36,098 bases of DNA. Source: Bacteroidales bacterium. Its GTDB lineage: Bacteria > Bacteroidota > Bacteroidia > Bacteroidales > P3. Numbering within the stretch: position 1 is the first letter of the stretch; every line of letters begins with the position of its first letter. Below, in pieces: positions 1 through 8,146 of the stretch. The position numbers and the translations under genes were made by a program. Where the stretch lies: NCBI GenBank assembly GCA_017480245.1, contig JAFVBA010000006.1:1-36098 (forward strand). The letters run 5' to 3'. Under the pieces are notes generated by a model. That model ran no database searches and was not told where the DNA came from. It worked only from the letters and a program-made list of their open reading frames with translations.

Positions 1-306
1 TTCTTGATTTGAACAAATCTGATATACATATTTCATATATTTCCTGAGTGGCATTTTGAAACTGGTATTATTATATATGTTGATACTTGTTAGCGTAACG
101 CTATCATCGTATGTAGCATAAGAAATAATACTGTCATTATCAAAACAAAGTTTAGCTATATCATTTGTGTTTAAATCAAGAAATATACAGGTATCATAAC
201 TCAATAATTGAGTTGTCCTGACTTTTTGAGCTACTCCGTTAAAAGTAATCGCAAGTATTACTATGCAAAAACAAATGCACCTTGAAAGGCATTGAAAACG
301 TTTCAT
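1..306 (-). CDS. Secreted protein of unknown function, 5' part only
   Basis: The reverse strand is open from ATG at 306 to the window edge, giving 102 codons with no stop, so the gene is cut by the window. The product starts MKRFQCLSRC and has a hydrophobic stretch to about residue 25 ending NGVAQ, which looks like a Sec signal peptide. The remainder (YDTCIFLDLNTNDIAKLCFD) has no motif I recognise. The aromatic and Asn/Asp-rich mature part resembles the outer-surface proteins elsewhere in this window, but a T9SS C-terminal domain, if present, lies outside. A good promoter precedes it at 327-359. Function unknown. Confidence 0.7.
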   Translation of the reverse strand, partial: MKRFQCLSRCICFCIVILAITFNGVAQKVRTTQLLSYDTCIFLDLNTNDIAKLCFDNDSIISYATYDDSVTLTSINIYNNTSFKMPLRKYMKYVYQICSNQE

Positions 307-326
307 TTTTATTAATTTATTTTTTG

Positions 327-359
327 CAAAGGTAAATACAAAAATTTATATCCACCAAA
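327..359 (-). promoter_or_regulatory. Bacteroidota-type promoter for the gene at 1-306
   Basis: On the minus strand a TTTG box (plus-strand CAAA 356-359) is followed after 21 bases by TACCTTTG (plus-strand CAAAGGTA 327-334). It fits the Bacteroidota consensus TTTG...TAnnTTTG and lies about 20 bases before the ATG at 306. Confidence 0.6.
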
Positions 360-423
360 TTTTTTTCGCAATTTTTGGCGAATATTTTTATTTTATGCCG
401 AAAATACAAGAAATAAAACCTAT

Positions 424-1509
424 CTATTTGATAGTGGGAGAGTTGTTGTGTGGTTTCTCGGGAATAAGAACCGATGCCAAGATACTTATAAGCAGTATTC
501 CGATAATAATAAGCAATGACGCCACAATAGGAATATCAATATTTATAGGCTCACACTCTATTATCATTTTAACACCGATAAACAGCAGAAGAAAACTCAA
601 TCCCACTTTCAAAAAGCGGAACATTCTTATTATACTGCTTACTAAAAAGAACAGAGAACGCAGCCCTAATATTGCAAAGATATTACTGAAAAAAACTATA
701 TAAGGGTCTTTTGTTACAGAGAAGATTGCCGGAATACTATCTACGGCAAACAACACATCGGTAAATTCAATTACTATCAAACAAAGCAGTAACGGGGTGA
801 TAACTCTGCGTCCGTTAATTTTGCGGACGAATGAATGGTCGCGGATTTCGTTAGTTACTGGAAAGATTTTAGAAAAAAATTTGACAACAGGGTTATTTTG
901 CGGATTTACATCGTCTTTCTTATTGCGCTGAACGAACATTTTTATTGCCGAATATATAAGAAATATTCCGAAAACGGCAAGTATCCATTCGTATTTGGCA
1001 ACCAATGCTCCGGCAGCGAAAATAAATATAAACCTCATCGCCATTGCGCCCAATATTCCCCACATCAATACACGTTTATAATATTCTTGCGGCACGGCGA
1101 ACGAAGAAAATATAAGTATCATCACAAAAATATTGTCTATACTCAACGAATATTCTATCAAATAGCCTGTAAAATATTCCAAAGTGCTTTGTTTGCGGTA
1201 GGCATCCAATGCTTTTTCGTAATCTGCCGCCTCTACTTTTTGTGCAAGTGCGTGTCCGTGATATTGATTGACTATTTCGGTTAAAGATTGTTTGTCTTCT
1301 ATGCCGTGCATCTGCTCTCCTGCAAAACGAAGAACCAATCCGAACACTGCGGCAAGGACAATCCAAATAAACGTTGTACATAATGCACGTTTGAATGATA
1401 CAATTTTGTCTTTCTTTTCAAAAACGCCCAAATCCATTACGAGCAGTCCTAAGATAAGAACCATAAACCCGCATAAGAAAAGTCCTTGTATCAATCCTGA
1501 ATTGTGCAT
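424..1509 (-). CDS. TerC/Alx family integral membrane protein
   Basis: 361 residues with about eight to nine hydrophobic segments. Two acidic membrane motifs mark the TerC family: SLSIDNIFV at about residues 121-129 and FTDVLFAVDS at about 249-258. These acidic residues are thought to bind metal; family members (E. coli Alx, YkoY, TerC) are linked to manganese export, pH response and tellurite resistance. A soluble insert at about 66-108 (ending before EYFTGY) and a charged loop at about 195-232 separate the two halves, as in Alx. The gene stands alone and is divergent from the Fe-S protein gene at 1601. A -7 box TAATTTTG lies about 20 bases before the start. Family assignment is firm; the substrate is not readable from sequence. 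Confidence 0.9.
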   Translation of the reverse strand: MHNSGLIQGLFLCGFMVLILGLLVMDLGVFEKKDKIVSFKRALCTTFIWIVLAAVFGLVLRFAGEQMHGIEDKQSLTEIVNQYHGHALAQKVEAADYEKALDAYRKQSTLEYFTGYLIEYSLSIDNIFVMILIFSSFAVPQEYYKRVLMWGILGAMAMRFIFIFAAGALVAKYEWILAVFGIFLIYSAIKMFVQRNKKDDVNPQNNPVVKFFSKIFPVTNEIRDHSFVRKINGRRVITPLLLCLIVIEFTDVLFAVDSIPAIFSVTKDPYIVFFSNIFAILGLRSLFFLVSSIIRMFRFLKVGLSFLLLFIGVKMIIECEPINIDIPIVASLLIIIGILLISILASVLIPEKPHNNSPTIK

Positions 1510-1528
1510 AATTTTATTATTTAGGTTG

Positions 1529-1566
1529 CAAAATTACATAAATTCTGAAAATTTGTACTAACTTTG
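1529..1566. promoter_or_regulatory. Divergent -7 boxes for the terC-like gene and the CCG-domain gene
   Basis: The minus strand carries TAATTTTG (plus CAAAATTA 1529-1536) ahead of the TerC-family gene. The plus strand carries TAACTTTG at 1559-1566 ahead of the gene at 1601. Both match TAnnTTTG. I could not find a TTTG box at the usual 19-21 base spacing for either, so only the proximal elements are supported. Confidence 0.4.
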
Positions 1567-1600
1567 CCGAATATTTGACACTATTACACGAAAAAAGTAA

Positions 1601-2341
1601 ATGAATAAGGATATTGACATATTTATTCCTTGCGGCGTTGATCAGTTTTGCCATCAAATCGGTTTTGATTTGATAGATTTGGTGGAGAGTTTGGGTTTTA
1701 AGGCAAATTATAACGAAAATCAAACCTGTTGCGGACGAATCCTTTACGATAATGGCAATTGGGATATGGCAAAAGAGGTCGGCGAAAAATTTATTGAGGA
1801 TTTCAAAGGCTCAAATACCGTTGTCGGCTGTTCTACTTCGTGTATAGGATATATCAAAACCAAATGTGCCAATTTGTTTTACAATACTTCCAACCACAAT
1901 TCGCACAAATCTTTGGCTAATCGTATAATGGACATAACGGAGTTTATCCATTGCGTGCGTCCTGACTGTGATTTGGGAGCGGAATTTCCTTTTAAAGTCT
2001 TTCTTCACAACAATTGTCATTCCCTTAACGAATACAACGTGGAGCAGGAGACACGTTTGATTCTTTCCAAAGTAAAAAATCTTACTTTAGTCAATGAAGA
2101 AGGCAATAACTTCTGTTGCGGATGGGGTTCGGGATTGGAAATATACAATAAAGCGGTAAGTGATGAACTTGCAAGGCGTAAAATAGAATATGCTTTGTCG
2201 TTGGGAGCGCAGTATATCACCTCTACCGATACTTCGTGCTTATTAAAACTTCAGAACTACATAGATAAAAACAATTTGGATTTGAAAACCATCCATATCG
2301 TCTCACTTCTGCGCTATTCAAGCAAGAATAATAATGAATAA
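1601..2341 (+). CDS. LutA/YkgE-like CCG-domain iron-sulfur protein
   Basis: 246 residues with two CCG (cysteine-rich) domains. The first has Cys11, Cys43-Cys44-Gly and the GCSTSC motif at 76-81. The second has HNNCHS, then FCCGWG and TDTSC. Such domains bind 4Fe-4S or related clusters in LutA, GlpC and heterodisulfide reductase subunits. LutA acts with LutB and LutC in lactate oxidation, but neither partner lies in this window; the neighbour is a radical SAM gene overlapping by 8 bases, so the two are probably co-transcribed. The ATG at 1601 follows the -7 box TAACTTTG at 1559. The Fe-S role is well supported; the substrate is open. Confidence 0.85.
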   Translation: MNKDIDIFIPCGVDQFCHQIGFDLIDLVESLGFKANYNENQTCCGRILYDNGNWDMAKEVGEKFIEDFKGSNTVVGCSTSCIGYIKTKCANLFYNTSNHNSHKSLANRIMDITEFIHCVRPDCDLGAEFPFKVFLHNNCHSLNEYNVEQETRLILSKVKNLTLVNEEGNNFCCGWGSGLEIYNKAVSDELARRKIEYALSLGAQYITSTDTSCLLKLQNYIDKNNLDLKTIHIVSLLRYSSKNNNE

Positions 2342-3296
2342 TCTTTATCCTTGGCAAACGACACGACCGTTTAACGCATATTCCAACTATATGCGCAAAA
2401 GGTTTAACACACGTATTCAAAAATTATCAATAGACGCGGGCTTTTCCTGCCCTAACCGCGACGGCAAATTGTCAAAAGGCGGTTGTACATTCTGCTCCAA
2501 CGATGCTTTCAATCCTTCTTATTGCCGAAGATTTGCAAGTATAACCACCCAAATAGAAGAAGGAATAAAGTTTCATTCGTGGCGATACAAGAAAGTAGAT
2601 AAATACCTTGCCTATTTTCAACCTTATTCCAACACCTACGCTCCGTTAGACGTTTTGAAACAAAAATACGAAGAGGCATTGGCACATCCGCAGATTATCG
2701 GCTTAGTTATCGGTACGCGCCCCGATTGTGTGGATAACGAAAAGTTGGATTATTTGGCGCAGTTGAACGAAAAATACCATATAGTCGTAGAATACGGCAT
2801 TGAATCCTGCTACAACAAGACTTTGCAATGGATAAACCGCGGCCATAGCTTTGAATGCACTGTCAAAGCCATAGAAGAAACCCACAAAAGAGGATTGGAA
2901 ACGGGCGGACACTTGATTTTCGGTTTCCCGACCGAAACACAGCAAGATATGTTGCAAGAAGCGGAGATTTTGTCATCATTGCCTATTGACAATTTGAAAT
3001 TCCACCAACTGCAAATCCTTGACAATACTACTATGAAAGAAGATTATCTGCAAAACAAAGGCAAATACCAATTCTTTTCCTTTGAACAGTACGTTGATTT
3101 TATTATTTCTTTTCTTGAACGATTGAATCCGAATATTATCATTGAACGTTTTGCCTCCGAAGTCCCGCCGCGCTATAATATAGGGCAGAGTTGGGGAAAG
3201 ATACGCAATGAACAAATAGTTCAACGTATAGAACAGCAGATGACAGAACGCAACACCTACCAAGGAAGATTATTTGCAAAGACAAACAATCTTTAG
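2334..3296 (+). CDS. yhcC: YhcC-type radical SAM protein (TIGR01212 family)
   Basis: 320 residues. The cluster-binding cysteines sit in the spaced pattern of this family: Cys39, then CTFC at 51-54, within a context SCPNRDG...GGCTFC, rather than the classic CxxxCxxC. Further radical SAM strands are visible (GLVIGTRPDCVD, VVEYGIES, GGHLIFGFPTET). Length agrees with E. coli YhcC (about 310). The family is widespread, and the reaction is not known to me with certainty. Start ATG 2334 lies inside the 3' end of the Fe-S protein gene, suggesting translational coupling. No gene follows on the plus strand until 12265; possible terminator structures lie at 3474-3602. Confidence 0.88.
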   Translation: MNNLYPWQTTRPFNAYSNYMRKRFNTRIQKLSIDAGFSCPNRDGKLSKGGCTFCSNDAFNPSYCRRFASITTQIEEGIKFHSWRYKKVDKYLAYFQPYSNTYAPLDVLKQKYEEALAHPQIIGLVIGTRPDCVDNEKLDYLAQLNEKYHIVVEYGIESCYNKTLQWINRGHSFECTVKAIEETHKRGLETGGHLIFGFPTETQQDMLQEAEILSSLPIDNLKFHQLQILDNTTMKEDYLQNKGKYQFFSFEQYVDFIISFLERLNPNIIIERFASEVPPRYNIGQSWGKIRNEQIVQRIEQQMTERNTYQGRLFAKTNNL

Positions 3297-3322
3297 TCTT
3301 TAACTTTCTATATAACAGCATT

Positions 3323-3410
3323 AAAATAAAACCCCGAATCAGAAAATTCTTTTCTGAAATTAGTAGATTCTTTTCAAAAAATAATTTACTGAAGCGACAC
3401 TTTATTTTTG
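3323..3410. repeat. Dispersed palindromic intergenic repeat, copy E1
   Basis: About 88 bases framed by AAAATAAAA... and ...ACTTTATTTTT. It holds a perfect hairpin CAGAAAA-TTC-TTTTCTG and the block TTCTTTTCAAAAAATAATTT. The same framework recurs at 20927-21014, including TCTTTTCAAAAAA and AATTTACT at matching spacing, and a related, more palindromic version lies at 25363-25448. All three are in non-coding DNA close to gene ends. No ORF and no transposase signature is present. Confidence 0.6.
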
Positions 3411-3473
3411 GGGAGTTAAGAAAATTTTGTGTTGTTGAGAATTTTTGGAACGTTAATGTTTATGAGGTTGCTA

Positions 3474-3602
3474 CGTTTTTCGGCGTTTTTTTGAGAAATC
3501 GGCGAAAAACGATGACACCTATGACACGTTGTTTTGAGGTTCCACACAGGTTGCACAGCCTTTGTACATAAGGGTTGCGGAACGTTGTGGAACCTTTTTT
3601 TC
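3474..3602 (+). terminator. Two-hairpin structure with U-tract, possible terminator or small RNA
   Basis: Hairpin 1 pairs CGTTTTTC (3474-3481) with GAAAAACG (3504-3511). Hairpin 2 pairs AGGTTCCACA (3537-3546) with TGTGGAACCT (3586-3595), ten perfect pairs around a 39-base loop, directly followed by a run of seven T. The shape suits an intrinsic terminator on the plus strand, but it lies 240 bases past the yhcC-like stop, so it may instead end a separate small RNA. The rest of 3297-3826 shows no convincing gene. Confidence 0.45.
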
Positions 3603-3745
3603 AATTTTAAACTTTTTTATATATAGAAAAAAATATTTACTTAAATGTAAAGTTTAATTAACAATATGTAAATCGTTGATTATTAATTAATATAATGTTG
3701 TGTAACCTTATAGACACGTTGCATATAGGTATATATTAAGAAAAA

Positions 3746-3768
3746 ACCGTTGCAATGGCTGCAACGGT
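3746..3768 (-). terminator. Intrinsic terminator of the surface-protein locus
   Basis: Perfect 9-bp stem ACCGTTGCA (3746-3754) with TGCAACGGT (3760-3768) and a 5-base loop. A-tracts on the plus strand on both sides give a U-tract after the stem on the minus strand. It lies about 60 bases past the stop of the last gene (3827) of the sigma-factor locus. Confidence 0.8.
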
Positions 3769-3826
3769 AAAAAACCAAATCATTTTACTAATACTAATTC
3801 TAAATACGGTTTTTTGTTACGTTATT

Positions 3827-4717
3827 TTATTCTATTACTACTTTCTTTGTTGTTTGTCCTTTGTCGGTTTGGATTTGTACTAAGTAGTTGCCTTTTTCAA
3901 AGGAGGCAGTGTTGATAGTTGCGGTTTTGCTATTCTCTGTTGAAGAATAAACCGTCTGTCCTGCAAAGTTAGTAATTTTCAATGAATGTATAACCTCCGA
4001 AGAAGAAATATTTATAACGTCTTTTGCAGGGTTCGGATAAACAGAAGTTATGTTATTGTCATCTATATTGTTTAATCCTAACAAATGATTCTCACAATCG
4101 TTATATTTTGACGAATCGTGATATATCAATACCCCTTCATATTCATAACAGCGCAAATGCCCGTTAGAACCTCCTGTTACAAAATGTTGTAGAACATCAA
4201 ATAAAAGCCCTTCCGTGTTGCCAATTCCTTCTATCCATTTTGCAACAACATTATTTTCTTGGCATGACAAAGTCCATTGCCTACGTTTTCCATTAGCAAC
4301 TTCAATAGTGTCTATACTTTGAACTTGCAAAGGATAGCCGACCTCTCCTATAAGAAACGTATCTTGAATGTTTAGAGCAAAATCATAAAGCAGTTGTTCT
4401 CCATAAGCACCTAAAACAAACACTTGTTTATTACTTTCTCTCATAAATACTTTATAAAACTGCTCTTTGTGTGTAGAATCCATCACTGAATAATCCATGC
4501 AATAGACATCTATTATTTTATAAAGCGTTCCATCTATTGTTGTGTCGTTAGATGTTTCTGCTCTATAAAAAGATTTTGCTCCATCGGTCGAAACGTCCCA
4601 AATCCAAACTTGTTCTCCTTCTTTGATTAAAGGAATGTAATTGTCATCTGTTTGAGCTTTCAGTGCATTTGACAATAGCAGGATTAAAACCATTAATATT
4701 TTATTTACATTCTTCAT
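3827..4717 (-). CDS. Secreted T9SS cargo protein, unknown body
   Basis: 296 residues from ATG 4717, chosen because MKNVNKILMVLILLLSNALKAQ is a clean signal peptide; the longer reading needs a TTG. The body is not a domain I know. The last about 75 residues form a type A T9SS sorting domain: SVYPNPAKDVINISS, then a strand with FAGQTVYSS, and the ending TDKGQTTKKVVIE. Such domains direct export across the outer membrane by the Por machinery and are then removed. A 110-base stretch of the sorting-domain DNA (3909-4018) is identical to 8229-8338 in a sister gene. The small gene at 4701-4844 overlaps its start. Last gene of the locus, before the hairpin at 3746. Confidence 0.8.
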   Translation of the reverse strand: MKNVNKILMVLILLLSNALKAQTDDNYIPLIKEGEQVWIWDVSTDGAKSFYRAETSNDTTIDGTLYKIIDVYCMDYSVMDSTHKEQFYKVFMRESNKQVFVLGAYGEQLLYDFALNIQDTFLIGEVGYPLQVQSIDTIEVANGKRRQWTLSCQENNVVAKWIEGIGNTEGLLFDVLQHFVTGGSNGHLRCYEYEGVLIYHDSSKYNDCENHLLGLNNIDDNNITSVYPNPAKDVINISSSEVIHSLKITNFAGQTVYSSTENSKTATINTASFEKGNYLVQIQTDKGQTTKKVVIE

Positions 4718-4844
4718 ATATCCATTCTCCAATTACCACTTTACCGTAATCACCTTTGACTTTCAATTGTGCAAAAGAATTATTTGCAAACGATAGGCAG
4801 AATAATCCTAATGTTACTGCCAAAATTTTTTGTGTTTTTTTCAT
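4701..4844 (-). CDS. 47-residue secreted peptide or N-terminal remnant of a secreted protein
   Basis: ATG at 4844 opens a 47-residue frame: MKKTQKILAVTLGLFCLSFA as a strong signal peptide, then a short mature part AQLKVKGDYGKVVIGEWIYE, and a TAA stop inside the start region of the next gene (16-base overlap). In the parallel modules at 9188 and 6703 this position, just after the 230-bp repeat, holds a lipoprotein gene of 155 or 396 residues. The frame may therefore be a decayed or recombined gene, or a short exported peptide. Absence of a lipobox separates it from its counterparts. Confidence 0.5.
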   Translation of the reverse strand: MKKTQKILAVTLGLFCLSFANNSFAQLKVKGDYGKVVIGEWIYEECK

Positions 4845-4864
4845 TGTATTTATAATATAATTTT

Positions 4865-5094
4865 GTGGTTCTTAACTAATTTTTAACTATGAATAACGAT
4901 ACAAGAACCAACATTGAATTACCGTTATTCTTTTGGTTTAAAGATGTTCTGAAAAATACTTATTTATACAATATTACATCTTCTTTTACGTTGTTTTGTA
5001 CAAATAAGTTTCCTAAAGCTTATTTGTTTCAGAACTTCTTTAAACTTCTCTATGAGTTTAGAAGTTCTTTTACATTACCTTACATCCTTTTTTA
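4865..5094 (-). repeat. 230-bp structured intergenic element, copy 1 of 3
   Basis: Near-identical to 7917-8146 and 9677-9905. It fills the gap between the stop of the upstream (minus-strand) gene and the start of the next. Inverted repeats: 4867-4873 with 4903-4909 (GGTTCTT/AAGAACC); 4946-4954 with 5027-5035 (GTTCTGAAA/TTTCAGAAC), enclosing 4958-4965 with 5002-5009 (ACTTATTT/AAATAAGT); and 5031-5039 with 5060-5068 (AGAACTTCT/AGAAGTTCT). The last two share AGAAC, so they cannot form together. A plus-strand 68-codon frame through it is probably accidental. Possible roles are a 5' leader, processing site or recombination site. Confidence 0.8.
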
Positions 5095-5095
5095 A

Positions 5096-6706
5096 TTATT
5101 CAATAACTATTTTCTTTGTGGAAAGACCTTTGTCGGTTTGGATTTGTACTAAGTAGTTGCCTTTTTCAAAGTTTTGGGTATTGATAGTTAAGTTTTTGCT
5201 TTTCTCTTTTGAAGAATAAACTATCTGTCCTGCAAAGTTGATAATCTCTACTTCGTTTATCTGCTCCGAAGAAGAAATATTTATAATGTCTTTTGCGGGG
5301 TTAGGATAAACTAACGTAAATATATCTTCCTTATCCAATGTTTGCAAAGAAACAACCCCGTTTGGCATATATTTCATTATTCTTTCAGTCCATCTTAACG
5401 GGTCTTCATAGTCATAATTCTTGTCAAACATATGTCCGGCAATAATAATTCCTCCGTCGTTAGTAGCAAAGATGTCATCAATATGTTCATAACTTACATC
5501 TGAAAATCTTTGTACAAAATTGAGCGTGCCATTGATTGAGAAATTAACTATTATTAATGCATTTTTATTAGAATTTGGGTCTGTCTCTTCACTTAATACC
5601 AAGTAAATAGAGTCCGGATTTGTAAAATTGAACGGAGTTGGTTTTTTGCCATCTTCCCTTGAATGACAATTACCCATAGTTCTTATATTTATAGTATCTA
5701 ATACCACACAATGTTTGGTATCAATGATTGCTATCTTAAGAACTATACTATCCGGGTATTGTAATCCTGTTGCTGTATTTGTTGTTACACCGATAGAATC
5801 ATTTATCATCAGTCTATTAAACATAAACTGCAGGACAGAATCTTTTTCCGGATATAAAAAAGTATCTGTTACTTGTAATGTGTTATTATCTATATGATAA
5901 GAAACCAAAGGACCACGTTCAAACAACCACTCAAAAAATGTACTATATACATCTATTTCCATATCACCTTTGTTGGTATAGAAACCACAGCGGAATGCTG
6001 TATTATAGTGTTCATTACGTTGAGAATAGTCTCCGCAATGAATATTGATAGTATTGGTTGCTAAAAGATTGCCGTTAGTATCAATTTTCTGTAATTCACA
6101 CAGCCACATAGTATCTTCATAAGGAACTTTATTTACTATGACAAAGCAAGTATCTGAGGTTAGTTCTACTTCGGTGCAATAATGATATGACGGGAACTCA
6201 TGTCCTGGAAGATTGCGCCAATATGTTAATTTCCCGAAATGAATACTATCCAAGTATGTCGCCTGAAAATTTCTTTTGTACATAACATATTCATTGCAGT
6301 TAGTATCTTTACCGAAACTATAAAATGTTTCTCCTATCTTATAGTTCGCATAGGCATCAGTAAGTTCTCTCGAAGAATCTATAACGTTTAAGTCTTTGTC
6401 AATTCTAAAAAAAACATTCAAATTAGTTTCTCTTTCAAATGTCCCACTGCTGATAGAATCAGCATAAACACGGGCTGCTCTGCTGGCAGTAAAATAGATA
6501 TTCTCATGGTCATTTTCCAACCAATTCTTTGCAAACCTACCGTTATAACTTCTGAAAAACCCGTAGCCCTCCTGTTCTTCTTGAGAAAAGAATGTTTTAC
6601 GTATTAACTTATTTTCTAAGGTATCGCACAATGTTTGTGCCGATAAATTACCATAGGTTATAGTTAAAACTATGGTAATGATTACAATATTTATTATCTT
6701 TTTCAT
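5096..6706 (-). CDS. Secreted T9SS cargo protein, 536 residues
   Basis: Signal peptide MKKIINIVIITIVLTITYGNLSAQ, a long body of unknown family, and a C-terminal T9SS sorting domain (VYPNPAKDIINISS ... GNYLVQIQTDKGLSTKKIVIE). The body has strand-rich stretches such as ATNDGGIIIAGHMF and GNLLATNTINIHCG that recall beta-propeller or Kelch-like surface proteins, but I cannot assign a family. Its ATG overlaps the TGA of the lipoprotein gene at 6703 by four bases (ATGA), so the two are translationally coupled and probably act together at the cell surface. Confidence 0.85.
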   Translation of the reverse strand: MKKIINIVIITIVLTITYGNLSAQTLCDTLENKLIRKTFFSQEEQEGYGFFRSYNGRFAKNWLENDHENIYFTASRAARVYADSISSGTFERETNLNVFFRIDKDLNVIDSSRELTDAYANYKIGETFYSFGKDTNCNEYVMYKRNFQATYLDSIHFGKLTYWRNLPGHEFPSYHYCTEVELTSDTCFVIVNKVPYEDTMWLCELQKIDTNGNLLATNTINIHCGDYSQRNEHYNTAFRCGFYTNKGDMEIDVYSTFFEWLFERGPLVSYHIDNNTLQVTDTFLYPEKDSVLQFMFNRLMINDSIGVTTNTATGLQYPDSIVLKIAIIDTKHCVVLDTINIRTMGNCHSREDGKKPTPFNFTNPDSIYLVLSEETDPNSNKNALIIVNFSINGTLNFVQRFSDVSYEHIDDIFATNDGGIIIAGHMFDKNYDYEDPLRWTERIMKYMPNGVVSLQTLDKEDIFTLVYPNPAKDIINISSSEQINEVEIINFAGQIVYSSKEKSKNLTINTQNFEKGNYLVQIQTDKGLSTKKIVIE

Positions 6707-7893
6707 AATGCAAGAACATTGTTATCTAACGTTATAAAAGAAAAATAAGATGAGAACCAGTCATAAGACGTTTCTAAATGTCCGAAGAAAGTTTTTCTGT
6801 ATTTATAAGTAAAAGTTTCTCTTGGAATTTCATGGTCGTATATTATGCAACCAACTTGATAGAAATATCCAAGCGAATAACCTAAATCATGAACTACAGC
6901 CGCATAGTCATCAATATTTTTTCTTTGTCCTGTAGGGTCAATAGAAACAGCAATATTCCAATACTCACTAAATACTCGTTTTATGTATTTTAAATAAGAC
7001 GGAATAATTCGTGTTTCTATCTCATGAGAGGTAACGATAGGATAATAAGGACCACTGCCATCTACACTATCATAATCTGTTTTAAGAAGGAAGTTGTCAT
7101 GATTAATATCCGTAATATAACGTTCATACGGATATATAGTTTCGTCAGCAGTAATATCAGTAGATCTGATATTAACAGTTACTCCATGTTGAGTTTGTTG
7201 CATGTAATAGATTAAATTCGTTATAGTTGCTTCGCCTTCTTCGTCATAGCCGCCCAACTCCCAATCGTTAGGATTAATAGTAAAGTTAGACGGAACATAT
7301 ATTGCGTCTCCGTAATTTTTCATGTAAGTTGCTTTAGGGCCTAATTGGTCATGTAAAATATTAGGTTGTCGAGTAAAAGGAAGAATGACTAACTGAAAAG
7401 TTACAATATTGTTCTCGAATCTTGTTACGGAGAAATCTCCCACATTTAAACATTTACCTTGCATCGCATTGAAGACATTTCTTAGGAATAATTTAAAGTG
7501 AGAACGCAAAGTGGAACCTTCTATTGTTCCATCTTCCTCTTGGACAGGAACAGAAAATCTAAAAACTTGCTCAGAGTAAGAATCTCCTACAGTTAATGAT
7601 TGTTTTGCAACAATACCATAGTTCCAAAAGGTCTCCATTGTAATTAATGCATCTTTTATTGACATATCTCTCAATGAATCTCCATTGAATCCATTACTAA
7701 AAGTAACTGTTTTTCTGAAGATGTCTTCTGTGGAATCTTCGATGTCTTCAAACCGAGACAAATCAATTACACTTTCTGTTTTTTTAAGACTATCTCTTTT
7801 AGAGATTTCATCTTCGTCGTTGCAGGATGTAAATGTTATTGTTCCTGCGGTAAGCAGCATTATCGCTGCTATTGTTTTTATTGATTTATACAT
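6703..7893 (-). CDS. Acidic-signal lipoprotein, 396 residues
   Basis: The first 29 residues almost equal those of the gene at 9188: a signal peptide with KTIAAIMLLTAGTITFTSC, lipobox cysteine at 24, then NDEDE. Acidic residues right after the cysteine match the lipoprotein export signals known to send Bacteroidota lipoproteins to the cell surface. The body contains a region YMQQTQHGVTVNIRSTDITA and many aromatic residues; no domain is recognised. It begins 24 bases after repeat copy 2 and overlaps the T9SS gene downstream by four bases, forming one lipoprotein-plus-cargo module. Confidence 0.8.
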   Translation of the reverse strand: MYKSIKTIAAIMLLTAGTITFTSCNDEDEISKRDSLKKTESVIDLSRFEDIEDSTEDIFRKTVTFSNGFNGDSLRDMSIKDALITMETFWNYGIVAKQSLTVGDSYSEQVFRFSVPVQEEDGTIEGSTLRSHFKLFLRNVFNAMQGKCLNVGDFSVTRFENNIVTFQLVILPFTRQPNILHDQLGPKATYMKNYGDAIYVPSNFTINPNDWELGGYDEEGEATITNLIYYMQQTQHGVTVNIRSTDITADETIYPYERYITDINHDNFLLKTDYDSVDGSGPYYPIVTSHEIETRIIPSYLKYIKRVFSEYWNIAVSIDPTGQRKNIDDYAAVVHDLGYSLGYFYQVGCIIYDHEIPRETFTYKYRKTFFGHLETSYDWFSSYFSFITLDNNVLAL

Positions 7894-7916
7894 ATTTTAT
7901 TATATTTTTAATTGTT

Positions 7917-8146
7917 GTGGTTCTTAACTAATTTTAAATATGAATAACGATACAAGAACCAACATTGAATTACCGTTATTCTTTTTGTTTAAAGATGTTC
8001 TGAAAAATACTTATTTATACAATATTATATATTCTTTTACGTTATTTTGCACAAATAAGTTTCCTAAAGTTTATTTTTTCAGACCTTCTTTAAACTTCTC
8101 TATGAGTTTTAGAAGTTCTTTTACATTACCTTACATCCTTTTTTAA
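7917..8146 (-). repeat. 230-bp structured intergenic element, copy 2 of 3
   Basis: Same element as 4865-5094. It again abuts a T9SS gene stop (8147) and precedes a gene start (7893). Compared with copies 1 and 3 it has AGACCTTCT instead of AGAACTTCT, which breaks one pair in both of the alternative stems without a matching change opposite; this argues that copy 2 is either young or under weaker structural constraint. Similarity continues a short way into the coding 3' end of the gene at 8147, which is almost identical to the 3' end of the gene at 5096. Confidence 0.8.

Noticed and set aside
395-1561. Plus-strand frames at 395-703, 835-1284 and 1268-1561
   Set aside because: Antisense to the TerC-family gene, which has clear membrane motifs; the overlapping frames show no coding character.
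3297-3826. CRISPR array or tRNA in the non-coding gap
   Set aside because: Short words recur but without regular spacing, and no tRNA arm set is found.
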